Positions 52,405-60,909 of a stretch of 64,000 nt of DNA are shown here, in pieces. The notes under the pieces are model-generated. The model was not told where the DNA came from and did not search any database. It was given only the letters and a program-made list of their open reading frames with translations. Both the position numbers and the translations under genes were made by a program. Numbering within the stretch: position 1 is the first letter of the stretch; every line of letters begins with the position of its first letter. Source of the stretch: an uncultured Oscillospiraceae bacterium. Its GTDB lineage: Bacteria; Bacillota; Clostridia; Oscillospirales; Acutalibacteraceae. The stretch spans positions 1-64,000 of the forward strand of contig URCA01000001.1 of assembly GCA_900546265.1 (NCBI GenBank), given 5' to 3'.

Positions 52405-54969
52405 TTAGGCATGCTTCTGAAAACGGCGAATGCACACCGCTGCAGCGGTCAGAGCCAGACCCAGCAGGGTGGCGGCCAGCCAGGGAAAGGCGTCGCCGGT
52501 ATCGGGTGTGTCAGGGGAATCCGGTGTCTGGGTGGGATCGGTGGTCGGGGTATCCGTTCCCTGATCAAAAGCCTCAATCGCGGCCTGCATATCTGCCACG
52601 GCATCTGCCTTCGTCACATATTTATGATCTGCTTCAGGAATATGGGCAAAATAGGTGTCGATTTGGGCCAGGGTATCTTTCAGGGAAGCCACATTATTCT
52701 TACTGACAGCAGTCAGTTCGCCATCGGTGAAGAGGCTGTTAATCAGTAAATTGACATAGTCCACAACGGCAGGTACAAAATACTGCTCGTAGCTGGTCAG
52801 AGTAGTGATATCCGCTGCCGCCAGCCCACCCATAGCCTTGATGGCCTCATCTATCAGGCCCTTGCTTTCCAAGGTGATGGCGCCGTTGAGTTTGGTGGTC
52901 AGCAGGATATCCAGGGCGTCCAGTTTGGATTGAATCTCGGTGAGCCGGACACGGGCGGACTTCAAAAGATCCGCATTGGTTACCAGCTCGACATACTCTT
53001 CCGCCAGATTCTCCAGCCGGTATTCCAGACTACTTACGGCTCCTTCATCGGCCAGGATCAACTTGTCCACGGCCGGCAGAGCGGCGATATCCGCCACCAG
53101 CTTGGCGGCGGTGTCTTCCCCGCGGAGCTGCTGGATTTTAGCATAGGCCGCCTCCAGTACATCCCCGTTTTCCACCAGGGTCTTGTCAGCCATTTGGCTG
53201 TAGAGGGTATACAGGTTTTCCACGGTTTCAGCGTCTTCCAGGGTCAGTTTATCCGCTGCCGGCAGGGCATCGATGGCCGCCATCAGCTCGTCAAGCCGTT
53301 CTTCCGGCAGCTTCTCGGAGACCTCCATCATGGCGGTCAGCTTGTCCAGGTTGGTGACCTTGGCTTTTTCGTCGTCACTGAGGTTGTCATACCGCTCTCT
53401 GATCCGGCGGAGCTCAAAATTGTTGTAGTATTTGTATTCGTTGACTTCGGGCATCCGGTCGATCTGCTGTTTCACGTCATCGCCGGTGATGGCGGTGTCC
53501 TTCTTATTGCCGATGCAGATCACATAGTTGCTGTCCCAGTACATGGACAGGTTGCCGAACTGGTCGATGGAGAAGGTTTGGGAGATGTATTGGCCTTGCG
53601 TGGGCTCCACAATCCCCAGCTCAATGAGATCCACTTTTTCGCAGATGGCGTGATCCAGCCCTTCATAGTCCTGGAACACATAGACGTTCATCTCATCGAA
53701 CACATTTTGGTTGTTCTCTACATGCTTGGGATTCTGATAAGCCATGGCGTAAAGGTATACCGTCTGCTTGTTTTCTTTGGTGGCGTAGGCGGTGGTCAGG
53801 ACAATGGAGCCCTTGGCGTTCAGCTCCTCATATTCGTAAATGATCTCCAAGGTGTTGGCGTCCATGACCCGGAAAGGCGCGCCGCTTCCGCCGTGTCCGC
53901 CGCCGCCGATGACGTACAGCCGGTCGTTGTAGATGACCACCGAAGATTTAATGGCCTTACCGGTTCTGGTATCCAGGAAAGAGATGACATCCTCCTCGTT
54001 GAAGCTGCCGTCGGTGTTCATCTTAATTCCCAGGATGCCGCCGTAGGTACCGGCGGTGGAGACATACAGCCGCTGGTTTTTCTCATAATAATAGGGGGTG
54101 GTGGTTAGCTGTTCCCCGCCTTGGAAGTCTTCGGGAATGAGATAGGTATCGATCATCTCGCCGGTCTTCCGGTTGAGGGAGGTGATGTAGCCGTTGGTGT
54201 TGGTGAAGACAATGGCCTCCCCCACAATGGTGGGACCGCTCCACAGATAACCGCCCCGGTTGTGATAAACCGTTTCGGAATAGGTCCAAGTGGGGGCTAG
54301 CTCCCCATCGCTGTCCTTGGTGGCATCAAAGCAGGCGAACTGGGCAGGCTTTTCTTTGGATCCGCCGTAAACTCCCGCATAGACATATCCATCGTAGTAG
54401 AGGATAGGAGATTCGATCTGTCGACCGGAAATCACCGCGGTTTTGAAGGAAAGACTCATATCCCCCTGATCAAAGGCATAGATTCGACTGCCGTCCGTTT
54501 CCAAGCCAAAGATGTAGATCTTCCCGCCTCCGGCGGCAATCTGGGGCAGCAACTGCCCGCCGCCAGCGAACTCTGCCGACTTGGCCACGATCTCTCCGGT
54601 GTTGGCGTCCGCCTTCACCAGGGTGCGGTTGGTGGACGCGGTGTACTCGGTATCCGGATCGGTCAGGTAATAGTAGACGTAATCCCCGACGATGACCGTG
54701 GGAGAGATGTGGTTAAACATGATGTTTCCCTTGTGCTGCGTGCTGATCCAGGCCTTTTTGAATTCCTCGGCCGTCCGTGGAGTTTTGGCATCGGATACGC
54801 CCTTCAGCTCCTCGTTGCCCAGAAACTGGTTCCAGTCCAGGGTAGAGGCAGACGGGGCCGGCGCCTCCCCGGTCTCAGCGGCGGCGCCTGTCAGAGCGCT
54901 GCCGACCAGAAGGAAAACCGCCGCCAGGGCGGCTACAGGCTTTCGCAGGGTTTGTGTCCAACTTTTCAT
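52405..54969 (-). CDS. Surface-anchored beta-propeller protein under cobalamin riboswitch control
   Basis: The 854-residue protein has a signal peptide and a conserved NQFLGNEELKGVSDAKTPRTAEEFKKAW-like lead. A PQQ-type beta-propeller follows (about 60-505, repeated VGDYVYYYL-, NDRLYVIGGGG-like strands). Next is a stalk of helical repeats (about 510-815; units like IDALPAADKLTLEDAETVENLY). It ends with a sortase-like TPDTGD, hydrophobic helix and RRFQKHA. It is paralogous over its length to the 822-residue protein at the other end of this locus. The riboswitch upstream says it is made when cobalamin is scarce. I infer capture of corrinoids, or of a corrinoid-carrying complex, at the wall. Confidence 0.8.
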   Translation of the reverse strand: MKSWTQTLRKPVAALAAVFLLVGSALTGAAAETGEAPAPSASTLDWNQFLGNEELKGVSDAKTPRTAEEFKKAWISTQHKGNIMFNHISPTVIVGDYVYYYLTDPDTEYTASTNRTLVKADANTGEIVAKSAEFAGGGQLLPQIAAGGGKIYIFGLETDGSRIYAFDQGDMSLSFKTAVISGRQIESPILYYDGYVYAGVYGGSKEKPAQFACFDATKDSDGELAPTWTYSETVYHNRGGYLWSGPTIVGEAIVFTNTNGYITSLNRKTGEMIDTYLIPEDFQGGEQLTTTPYYYEKNQRLYVSTAGTYGGILGIKMNTDGSFNEEDVISFLDTRTGKAIKSSVVIYNDRLYVIGGGGHGGSGAPFRVMDANTLEIIYEYEELNAKGSIVLTTAYATKENKQTVYLYAMAYQNPKHVENNQNVFDEMNVYVFQDYEGLDHAICEKVDLIELGIVEPTQGQYISQTFSIDQFGNLSMYWDSNYVICIGNKKDTAITGDDVKQQIDRMPEVNEYKYYNNFELRRIRERYDNLSDDEKAKVTNLDKLTAMMEVSEKLPEERLDELMAAIDALPAADKLTLEDAETVENLYTLYSQMADKTLVENGDVLEAAYAKIQQLRGEDTAAKLVADIAALPAVDKLILADEGAVSSLEYRLENLAEEYVELVTNADLLKSARVRLTEIQSKLDALDILLTTKLNGAITLESKGLIDEAIKAMGGLAAADITTLTSYEQYFVPAVVDYVNLLINSLFTDGELTAVSKNNVASLKDTLAQIDTYFAHIPEADHKYVTKADAVADMQAAIEAFDQGTDTPTTDPTQTPDSPDTPDTGDAFPWLAATLLGLALTAAAVCIRRFQKHA

Positions 54970-55044
54970 TAGTGATACAACTTCCTCTCTGTGATTCCCT
55001 TATAGGATCGTATTTATTTTCGCAGCGGCAGGAGTCCTGATACA

Positions 55045-55078
55045 GAAAAAATCGAACCACCTTTGGGAAGGTGATTAG
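55045..55078 (-). terminator. Riboswitch expression platform terminator
   Basis: AACCACCTT and AAGGTGATT (55055-55063, 55068-55076) form a 9-bp stem with loop TGGG and, on the minus strand, are followed by CGATTTTTT. It lies between the cobalamin aptamer and the propeller gene, as expected for ligand-dependent termination. Confidence 0.8.
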
Positions 55079-55174
55079 ATTTCCGCGCATCAGAACAGCT
55101 CAAGGCGCACCTGCAGAGCAAGACTCCTTGTCACTGTAAAAACCGGAAATCGTTCTTCCACCGAAAAAGGATTT

Positions 55175-55380
55175 TCCTGTATTCTGAGCAGGTATCCTGG
55201 CTTGAGGTCATCCTACTGGCTTCACCTTCCCACGCCCTTAGGCGCAGTGACTGGCGGCTTTATCGCCGTGAAGCGGTCGTCACTCTTACAGTAGCGGAGG
55301 AACTGCTGCGGATTTTCACCGCATTCCCTGTGCCGGGCTCCTAAGCCCGGCAAGCGTCCAACCGGACGCAACGCAGATAC
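55175..55380 (-). ncRNA. Cobalamin riboswitch
   Basis: Read on the minus strand, the hallmarks of the AdoCbl-type aptamer appear in order: GGGAATGCGGTGAAAATCC, CCGCTACTGTAA, GCCAGTCACTG, GGGAAGGTGAAGCCAGTAGGATGACC and the B12 box AGCCAGGATACCTGC (55188-55202). A GC-rich P1-adjacent hairpin (TTGCCGGGCTTAGGAGCCCGGCA) precedes them. With the terminator downstream it should shut off transcription of the 854-residue propeller gene when cobalamin is bound. The ECF genes lie upstream of it and are not under this copy. Confidence 0.95.
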
Positions 55381-55440
55381 AAAACATATTTTATTGTAAA
55401 GAACGACAAATTGGCTATTAGATAAGATGTATGTGGATAT

Positions 55441-55704
55441 TTAAGAGCCCGTATCCCGCATTCTTTTTCTTGCGTTTCGTTGTTTGTTCCGTACTTTATT
55501 CTCTATATAATGCTTACTGACCGGTTTCAGTCCGGCTGCTTCCAGAGCACGAGGCCACGGCCCTAACATCGACTTGATAAAACTAATCTCATAAGGCTCA
55601 AAGTCACCCTTTTTCGGCAACCTGTTGATTTCAACCTGCTTCATCTTCAACATAGTGATCGCTTGTTCCTGTTTATTCTCTCGCACAGTATCATCCATTC
55701 TCAT
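55441..55704 (-). CDS. Small protein with homing-endonuclease-associated (HNH) repeat
   Basis: The 87-residue basic protein contains one unit of the homing endonuclease associated repeat: LPKKGDFEPYEISFIKSMLG then PWPRALEAAGLKP (about 30-62). This small helical DNA-binding-like domain often stands alone. The tail is very Lys/Arg-rich. It follows the S-component gene by 61 nt on the same strand and directly precedes the riboswitch. No nuclease residues are present. A regulatory or nucleic-acid-binding role in this operon is possible but unproven. Confidence 0.65.
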   Translation of the reverse strand: MRMDDTVRENKQEQAITMLKMKQVEINRLPKKGDFEPYEISFIKSMLGPWPRALEAAGLKPVSKHYIENKVRNKQRNARKRMRDTGS

Positions 55705-55765
55705 TGAGCCTTTTAAATCGCGTTTTCTGTCGAATTAAGGCAACGATATTGGGTATAGTGTGACT

Positions 55766-56881
55766 TCATCGATAAAACCCGTATTTGATTTTAATCCGTT
55801 CCAGTTTACGGATCATCATGTCTCCAAAAACAAAAAGAAACAGTGCAGTTCCAAGGGCATGTACCGCATCGTAGGGAGCCCCCGAAATATACAGGATGGC
55901 CAGGGACTCGGCACTGATGCTGATGCCGGAAGCAGGTAGGGCACTGGCCATTACCATGGTGGCAATATTCATGATGCCGCCGTATATGACAAATACCGTC
56001 AGAAATCCAAAAAGAGCGAGGGTGAAATCGTCTATGGGCAGACGCTTTCGCTGAATCAGCAGCCCGATTAACAGCCCCAGGGCACCAAAAGCATATAGTT
56101 TCCAGCCCAGGAAGGTGTCGGTGTATCCGGTAAGATGGGCTATCCAGGCCAGGCCGGCCGCTGCCGCTAAACAGATGAGGAAGCCAGCCGCCCCCTGCCA
56201 TTCCCGTTGGCGGGCAGCCATGTAGATTGTATAGCCCAGCAGCAGCCCCAGAGAAACCAAGGCACCAACTAGCAGCCAGAGCCGCGCCCCTCCTTCCGGG
56301 AAGCCGCTCTCCAGCTGATGCCCGGCCAGGGCCACCAACAGGCTGACCCCCATGCACAGCACCGGACCCTGCACGATCTGAAAGTTCCGGGATTTGATCT
56401 TGTTCAGCTCCACCTTATTGAAGATGATCCCGGCTAGAAAGCCCAGCAGCCCCCAGCAGAACATCTGCCAGGGGGTCCAGGGGCCCTGCTGCATGAACAC
56501 GTTCAATATCAGGCGGGCCAAAGCGCCGGTGAGGAACCCGGCTTCCGGTCCGAAGGCGATGCCGGTGATGATCACCAAGGCCGTTCCCGGCTGAAAGGGG
56601 GTCATCATATAGCTGATCATGTTGAAAAAGACCACTATCGCCGACATCATGGCTATGGTCACAATCTCCCGGGCCTTAGGCTTTCGATTTTCATAGACCA
56701 GAAAGAAGGGGATCATGGTATAAACGACAATAAACAGGCTCACAAGCAGATACCGTTGATCGTCAAGGAAGACAATCCCCACAAAGATGGTCAGGGGGAT
56801 GAGAATAAAGCTAATGAGGGCGGACAGAATGGTCCGCTTTTTTCGCGCCTTCAGTTGGACGGCATCAAATTCCTGCCGCAT
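55766..56881 (-). CDS. ECF transporter S component, enlarged, probably corrinoid-specific
   Basis: The 371-residue membrane protein has about ten to eleven helices, against six in ordinary S components. The S-component core is recognisable: IAMMSAIVVFFNMISYM, GIAFGPEAGFLTGALARLIL, GPWTPWQMFCWGLLGFLAG (about 132-150), and a C-terminal pair ending APYDAVHALGTALFLFVFGD. An extra block of about four helices (roughly 165-285) separates the fourth and fifth core helices. It overlaps the ATPase gene by 31 nt. The GPWTPWQ-type block and the B12 riboswitch, CbiZ and DUF4430 neighbours point to cobalamin or a precursor, similar in role to CbrT/CblT. Substrate remains inference. Confidence 0.8.
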   Translation of the reverse strand: MRQEFDAVQLKARKKRTILSALISFILIPLTIFVGIVFLDDQRYLLVSLFIVVYTMIPFFLVYENRKPKAREIVTIAMMSAIVVFFNMISYMMTPFQPGTALVIITGIAFGPEAGFLTGALARLILNVFMQQGPWTPWQMFCWGLLGFLAGIIFNKVELNKIKSRNFQIVQGPVLCMGVSLLVALAGHQLESGFPEGGARLWLLVGALVSLGLLLGYTIYMAARQREWQGAAGFLICLAAAAGLAWIAHLTGYTDTFLGWKLYAFGALGLLIGLLIQRKRLPIDDFTLALFGFLTVFVIYGGIMNIATMVMASALPASGISISAESLAILYISGAPYDAVHALGTALFLFVFGDMMIRKLERIKIKYGFYR

Positions 56882-58548
56882 AAATCCACCACATCCCGGT
56901 ATGTAATTGCCCCGTGAAACAGATGCCGCGACATCCGGTTAGAGGCGGTTGTATAAAAGCTGTTGCTGCCGAAGAAAGCCCGGGGAGCGTCCTGGGACAC
57001 CACCCCGCCGTCGAAGAACATGGCACAGGTATCGGCGTATTCGGCGCAGAACTCGATGTCATGGGACACCATACAGATGGTGACACCCTGCTGCTGGAGC
57101 TTCTTCAGAATATCGGCCAGAATGGTCTTGAAGAAGGGATCCAGCCCCTTGGTGGGCTCATCCAGCAGCAGAAGCTGTGGCTCCAGCAGGAGGATTTTGC
57201 CCAAGGCCAGCCGCTGCTGCTCCCCGCCGCTCATATCGTAGGGGTGCAGCTTTCTCTCCCCCTCCAGCCGAAGCAGGGAAATCATATCGTTCACCCGCTC
57301 CAGCTTCTCCTTTTCGGAGCCTTTGGCCCCGACCAGCCCGTCAAACAGCTCCTCCTCGGCGGTGATTTCGGTGAAAAGGGCCTGGGGATTCTGGGGAAGG
57401 AGGCCCAGACGGCAGTCGGCCTGTTCCCGGTCTCCCGGCTTTTTCATCTCCCGGCCCAGCAGCTTTATCCGGCCCCGGTAGGGTTTCAACAGGCCGGCGG
57501 CTACCTTCATAGCCGTGCTTTTTCCCACGCCGTTGCCCCCCACAAGGCAGAACCATTCCCCTTTTTCCACCCGCATGTTCAGATCCCGCAGGATATCGGC
57601 GCCGGCCTTCTCATACCGGAACCACACGTCCGTCAGCTCCAGCAGGGGCGGGGCCTTGGGATTCCGAGGAGGTCGGGGCGGCAGGGGGGCGGGTTCCCGC
57701 TCCCGGGCTCCGCAGGGCAGCAGCCCGTTCAGCCAGAGGCGGCCCTCCCGCACCGTCACCGGGCAAGGGCCCTCTGGCTTCACCTCCGCATAGATTTTCA
57801 TAGGGGCCGGAAGCCCCAAAAAGAGCGGATGCCGCTCCCCCTGTCCACTGAGGAATCGGCCCACCACATCGATGGTGTCGAAGGCGGTGACCTTCCCTTC
57901 CTCCATCACCATTACCCGGTCGGCCATAGGGAATACCTCCTCCAGCCGATGCTCGGACAGGATGATGGTAGTACCCAGTTCCCGGTTGATTTTGGCCAAG
58001 GTCTCCAGAAATTCGGTGGCGGCGATGGGATCCAGCTGAGAGGTGGGCTCGTCCAATACCAGCACCTTGGGCTGCATTGCCATGATTGAGGCCAGGTTCA
58101 ACAGCTGCTTCTGACCGCCGGACAGCTCGTACACATCCCGGCGGAACCAGGACTGGATACCGAAGAAGCTGGCCATTTCCGCCACCCGTCGCCGGATTTC
58201 CTGGTTGGAAACCCCCAGGCTCTCCAGGCCAAAGGACAGCTCATGCCAGACCTTGTCGGTGACAATCTGGTTTTCCGGGTTCTGTTGGACAAAGCCGATT
58301 TCAGCGGCGCTGACCCGGTTGTCCAGTTCAGCCAGATCGTGGCCTTCATAAAGTATTTCTCCCTGTCTATCTCCGTAAGGCATCATGTTTTTCTTCATAT
58401 GCCGGAGCAAGGTACTCTTCCCGCAGCCGGATTTGCCGCAGATGACGATAAACTCTGAAGTCCGCACGGCAAAGGACACGTCGTCCAATGCTTTCTTGTC
58501 GGTGTTCGGATAGGTAAACTCTACATGGCGGAACGCCAGCGCTTCCAT
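56851..58548 (-). CDS. Fused EcfA1-EcfA2 ATPase of an ECF transporter
   Basis: The 565-residue protein holds two ABC ATPase domains in one chain. The first has Walker A GKSGCGKST (38-46), signature LSGGQKQ and LVLDEPTSQLD. The second has Walker A GGNGVGKSTA (about 335), signature MSGGEQQRLA and LLLDEPTKGLD. A linker rich in Pro/Arg joins them near residue 290. It powers the ECF module with EcfT and the S component; its ends overlap both neighbours. All ATPase motifs look intact. Confidence 0.95.
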   Translation of the reverse strand: MEALAFRHVEFTYPNTDKKALDDVSFAVRTSEFIVICGKSGCGKSTLLRHMKKNMMPYGDRQGEILYEGHDLAELDNRVSAAEIGFVQQNPENQIVTDKVWHELSFGLESLGVSNQEIRRRVAEMASFFGIQSWFRRDVYELSGGQKQLLNLASIMAMQPKVLVLDEPTSQLDPIAATEFLETLAKINRELGTTIILSEHRLEEVFPMADRVMVMEEGKVTAFDTIDVVGRFLSGQGERHPLFLGLPAPMKIYAEVKPEGPCPVTVREGRLWLNGLLPCGAREREPAPLPPRPPRNPKAPPLLELTDVWFRYEKAGADILRDLNMRVEKGEWFCLVGGNGVGKSTAMKVAAGLLKPYRGRIKLLGREMKKPGDREQADCRLGLLPQNPQALFTEITAEEELFDGLVGAKGSEKEKLERVNDMISLLRLEGERKLHPYDMSGGEQQRLALGKILLLEPQLLLLDEPTKGLDPFFKTILADILKKLQQQGVTICMVSHDIEFCAEYADTCAMFFDGGVVSQDAPRAFFGSNSFYTTASNRMSRHLFHGAITYRDVVDLCGRNLMPSN

Positions 58549-59429
58549 TTCAGCGCCCCCTTTCCTTCAATGAACAGCGGCAGCAGCAGCAATGCGCCGT
58601 AGGCTGCGATGGTCAGTCCCGTCAGCCAAGTGGTGGGGGGCAGGACCAGCGCAGGATAGAAAATCATGCTGTGGACTCCCTGGGTCATCCCGGCAATCAC
58701 CGCCGCCGTCAGCAGCAGAATCAGAGCCAGCATTTCCCCGTCCCGCCGGTCAAAGCGAAACAAGTGAAAGCAGGTGCGGCCCTTGAGTCCGTAACCTCGG
58801 GATTCCATGGAATCAGAGGTTTCAATGGCCGCTTCAAGGGACCATGAAATGAGGATGGATACCTTCTTGGCCAGCAGTCGGCCTCGCTGTATCAGGCCCC
58901 CTCCTTGGCGGCCCATGCAGCGCTGCCCCATGGAGATCTCCCGGTACCGGTTTTTCAGCAGGGGGATAAACCGGAAGCTCATGGACAAAAGCAGGGACAG
59001 CACCGGCAGCACCCGACCGAACAGATAGAGAAACTTGTCGGGGGTAATCACCTTGTTGGCACAGCTGAACCAGATGAGAATGCCAGTCATCATCACCGCG
59101 GCCGCCAGCCCGTAAAGAATCGCCTCTAGGGTCATGGCATTGCCGTTGAGATAGAAGAGGACGGTAACGCCCCGATGGTTAAACAGAGGGTTGACTACCG
59201 CCATTATCACTATAATGGGAATGAGAAAACAGATGGTAAACCGCAGAGCCTTCCAGCCATTGAGCAGCAGGGAATAGGCAAAGGAGGCGGTGAAAGTAAG
59301 TGCCAAGAAAAAAGGATTCATGGAAAACATCCCGATACCGATCACGGCAACGAAGTAGAGAAAATTCACTAACGGGTGATAGGTAGCAAAAGTGTTTTCC
59401 TTCCCCAGATTAAACAGCTCTAATCCCAA
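58521..59429 (-). CDS. ecfT: EcfT transmembrane component
   Basis: The 302-residue protein has five to six helices and the two Ala-Arg-Gly-like coupling motifs of EcfT: REISMGQRCMGRQGG in one helix and DSMESRGYGLKGRT (about 206-220) in the next, which contact the ATPases. It starts at TTG inside the last codons of the DUF4430 gene, after GGGGGAT. Gene order and overlaps make it part of a single ECF operon. Confidence 0.92.
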   Translation of the reverse strand: MGLELFNLGKENTFATYHPLVNFLYFVAVIGIGMFSMNPFFLALTFTASFAYSLLLNGWKALRFTICFLIPIIVIMAVVNPLFNHRGVTVLFYLNGNAMTLEAILYGLAAAVMMTGILIWFSCANKVITPDKFLYLFGRVLPVLSLLLSMSFRFIPLLKNRYREISMGQRCMGRQGGGLIQRGRLLAKKVSILISWSLEAAIETSDSMESRGYGLKGRTCFHLFRFDRRDGEMLALILLLTAAVIAGMTQGVHSMIFYPALVLPPTTWLTGLTIAAYGALLLLPLFIEGKGALKWKRWRSAM

Positions 59430-60805
59430 TACTGATCCCCCACATCCTTGCCCACGTCACAGGTATAGCACCATTCCATAGTGTCCCCGTCCTTGAGCTG
59501 ATACTGGCTGCAGCCGTAGTTTGGAAACCAGCCATTGACCTTATACATCCAGCCACTGCCCGAACCGCAATCAAACTCATACAGATGGCCGATCCCCTCC
59601 ACATATGCCCCGCTGTACAGAGGGTCATTGCGGAACTCCATTTGGATTTTTTCATTGCGGGTCACCCTTTTCAGCACGTCAAAGGCGGTTTCACCCTCAA
59701 GAATTTCCACTTTGATAGGAGCGAGAATAACACCGTCAGCCGGCACAAAGTCCTCCAGCCCCTGTTTCAGATCATCCAGGTTGTCCAGAATGGTGTCACA
59801 GCGAATAGAGACGGTCACATAACTCTTATGCGCTGGAGTCGTAATCGAGGACGAAGGTTGGGTTAGAATAATTTCTTTCGATTCTGTGGTGGTTGAATTC
59901 GGCTGGGAAGTTGTACCGGTAGCATCAGCCCCGGGGCCCATCGGACTGGTAGGCGTGGAGGTCGGAGGTGTACCGGGTTCTGTCCCGTTAATCTCAGAGG
60001 GGCGGGTAGTCTGATCTTCTGTCGGTGCAGACGAAGTGGTTCCTTTGACCAGATCTTCAGGGTTGGCGGGACTCACTATCCAATAACCGCCCATGGCGAT
60101 GGAAAAGGTCACTTCCTCTCCTGCCGTTTTGGCGGGGCAGACATAGATAAGGGCGTTCCGAACGGCGTCATACCGGTAGAGGTGAGCGGTGCCCATCTGC
60201 TGATACAAGGTGATATCTGCCCGGACAGGCAGAGCGCCATTGTGGAGAAAGTGCAGCATGGTTCCTTGAAGTCCGTTGACCTCCATTAAGGAGCGAACCT
60301 GATCGCCATAAAAGCCTTCGGTCTCTATCTGCAGATTTACCGGTGCGGCCTGGCCCATTTCCTTGCAGGGAAGCCGCCAAACAATTTCACCAATCCCGTC
60401 TATCTTGATAGTCTGTGTAAAATCAACGTTCTCCTCCTGTAGGGCTTCCAGTTGATTAGCGGAAACACATAGCCGGTTCTCCTGTCCCTTAAAAGTTTTA
60501 ATATCCTTCTTAATCTGAGCATAACAATTCCGCAGATCATCTGTGGTGGACAGAGCGCTGTCAGCCAATTCATTGGCTCTGTCCAGCGACGTCTGAAGGG
60601 CCAAAACAGCATCCTCAGAATACTGTCCCTCATCGTTCCCGGTCACAGCTTCCTCCAGCAGGGTCAAGGCAGCGGCGGTCTGCTTATGAATTTCCACCCG
60701 GTAATCAGCCGGTTCCAAGGAAAAATGGAGAATCGCCGCCACTGCCATTACAGCCACCACCGCAATGAGAACAATCAGCCGGATTCGTTTTTTCATGGTA
60801 TTCAT
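59420..60805 (-). CDS. Membrane-tethered DUF4430 (transcobalamin-like) protein
   Basis: The 461-residue protein has an N-terminal membrane anchor (9-28), a helical segment (about 35-110) and a beta-rich middle (about 115-255). A Thr/Pro/Ser linker (about 262-320) leads to a C-terminal DUF4430 domain (about 328-461; VLKRVTR, YVEGIGHLYEFDCGSGSGWM, VNGWFPNYGCSQYQLKDGD). DUF4430 is the family related to the C-terminal domain of intrinsic factor and transcobalamin, which contacts cobalamin. Its overlap with ecfT suggests it passes a corrinoid to the ECF transporter on the outer face. ATG follows AAGGAGTCCGATGG. Confidence 0.85.
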   Translation of the reverse strand: MNTMKKRIRLIVLIAVVAVMAVAAILHFSLEPADYRVEIHKQTAAALTLLEEAVTGNDEGQYSEDAVLALQTSLDRANELADSALSTTDDLRNCYAQIKKDIKTFKGQENRLCVSANQLEALQEENVDFTQTIKIDGIGEIVWRLPCKEMGQAAPVNLQIETEGFYGDQVRSLMEVNGLQGTMLHFLHNGALPVRADITLYQQMGTAHLYRYDAVRNALIYVCPAKTAGEEVTFSIAMGGYWIVSPANPEDLVKGTTSSAPTEDQTTRPSEINGTEPGTPPTSTPTSPMGPGADATGTTSQPNSTTTESKEIILTQPSSSITTPAHKSYVTVSIRCDTILDNLDDLKQGLEDFVPADGVILAPIKVEILEGETAFDVLKRVTRNEKIQMEFRNDPLYSGAYVEGIGHLYEFDCGSGSGWMYKVNGWFPNYGCSQYQLKDGDTMEWCYTCDVGKDVGDQYWD

Positions 60806-60867
60806 CCATCGGACTCCTTCCGAAGAAATTCTTCATCATGGCCTTCCAGGGAAGAAGTCCATGAAAC

Positions 60868-60900
60868 GGGGAAGAGCGGCCGGTATTCCGGCCGCTTCTC
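60868..60900 (-). promoter_or_regulatory. Hairpin between propeller and DUF4430 genes
   Basis: AGCGGCCGG and CCGGCCGCT (60875-60883, 60888-60896) pair perfectly around a 4-nt loop, just after the propeller stop codon. The minus-strand sequence that follows has no real T-run, so partial termination or mRNA end protection of the propeller message is likelier than full termination. Confidence 0.5.
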
Positions 60901-60909
60901 GCTTATAGA

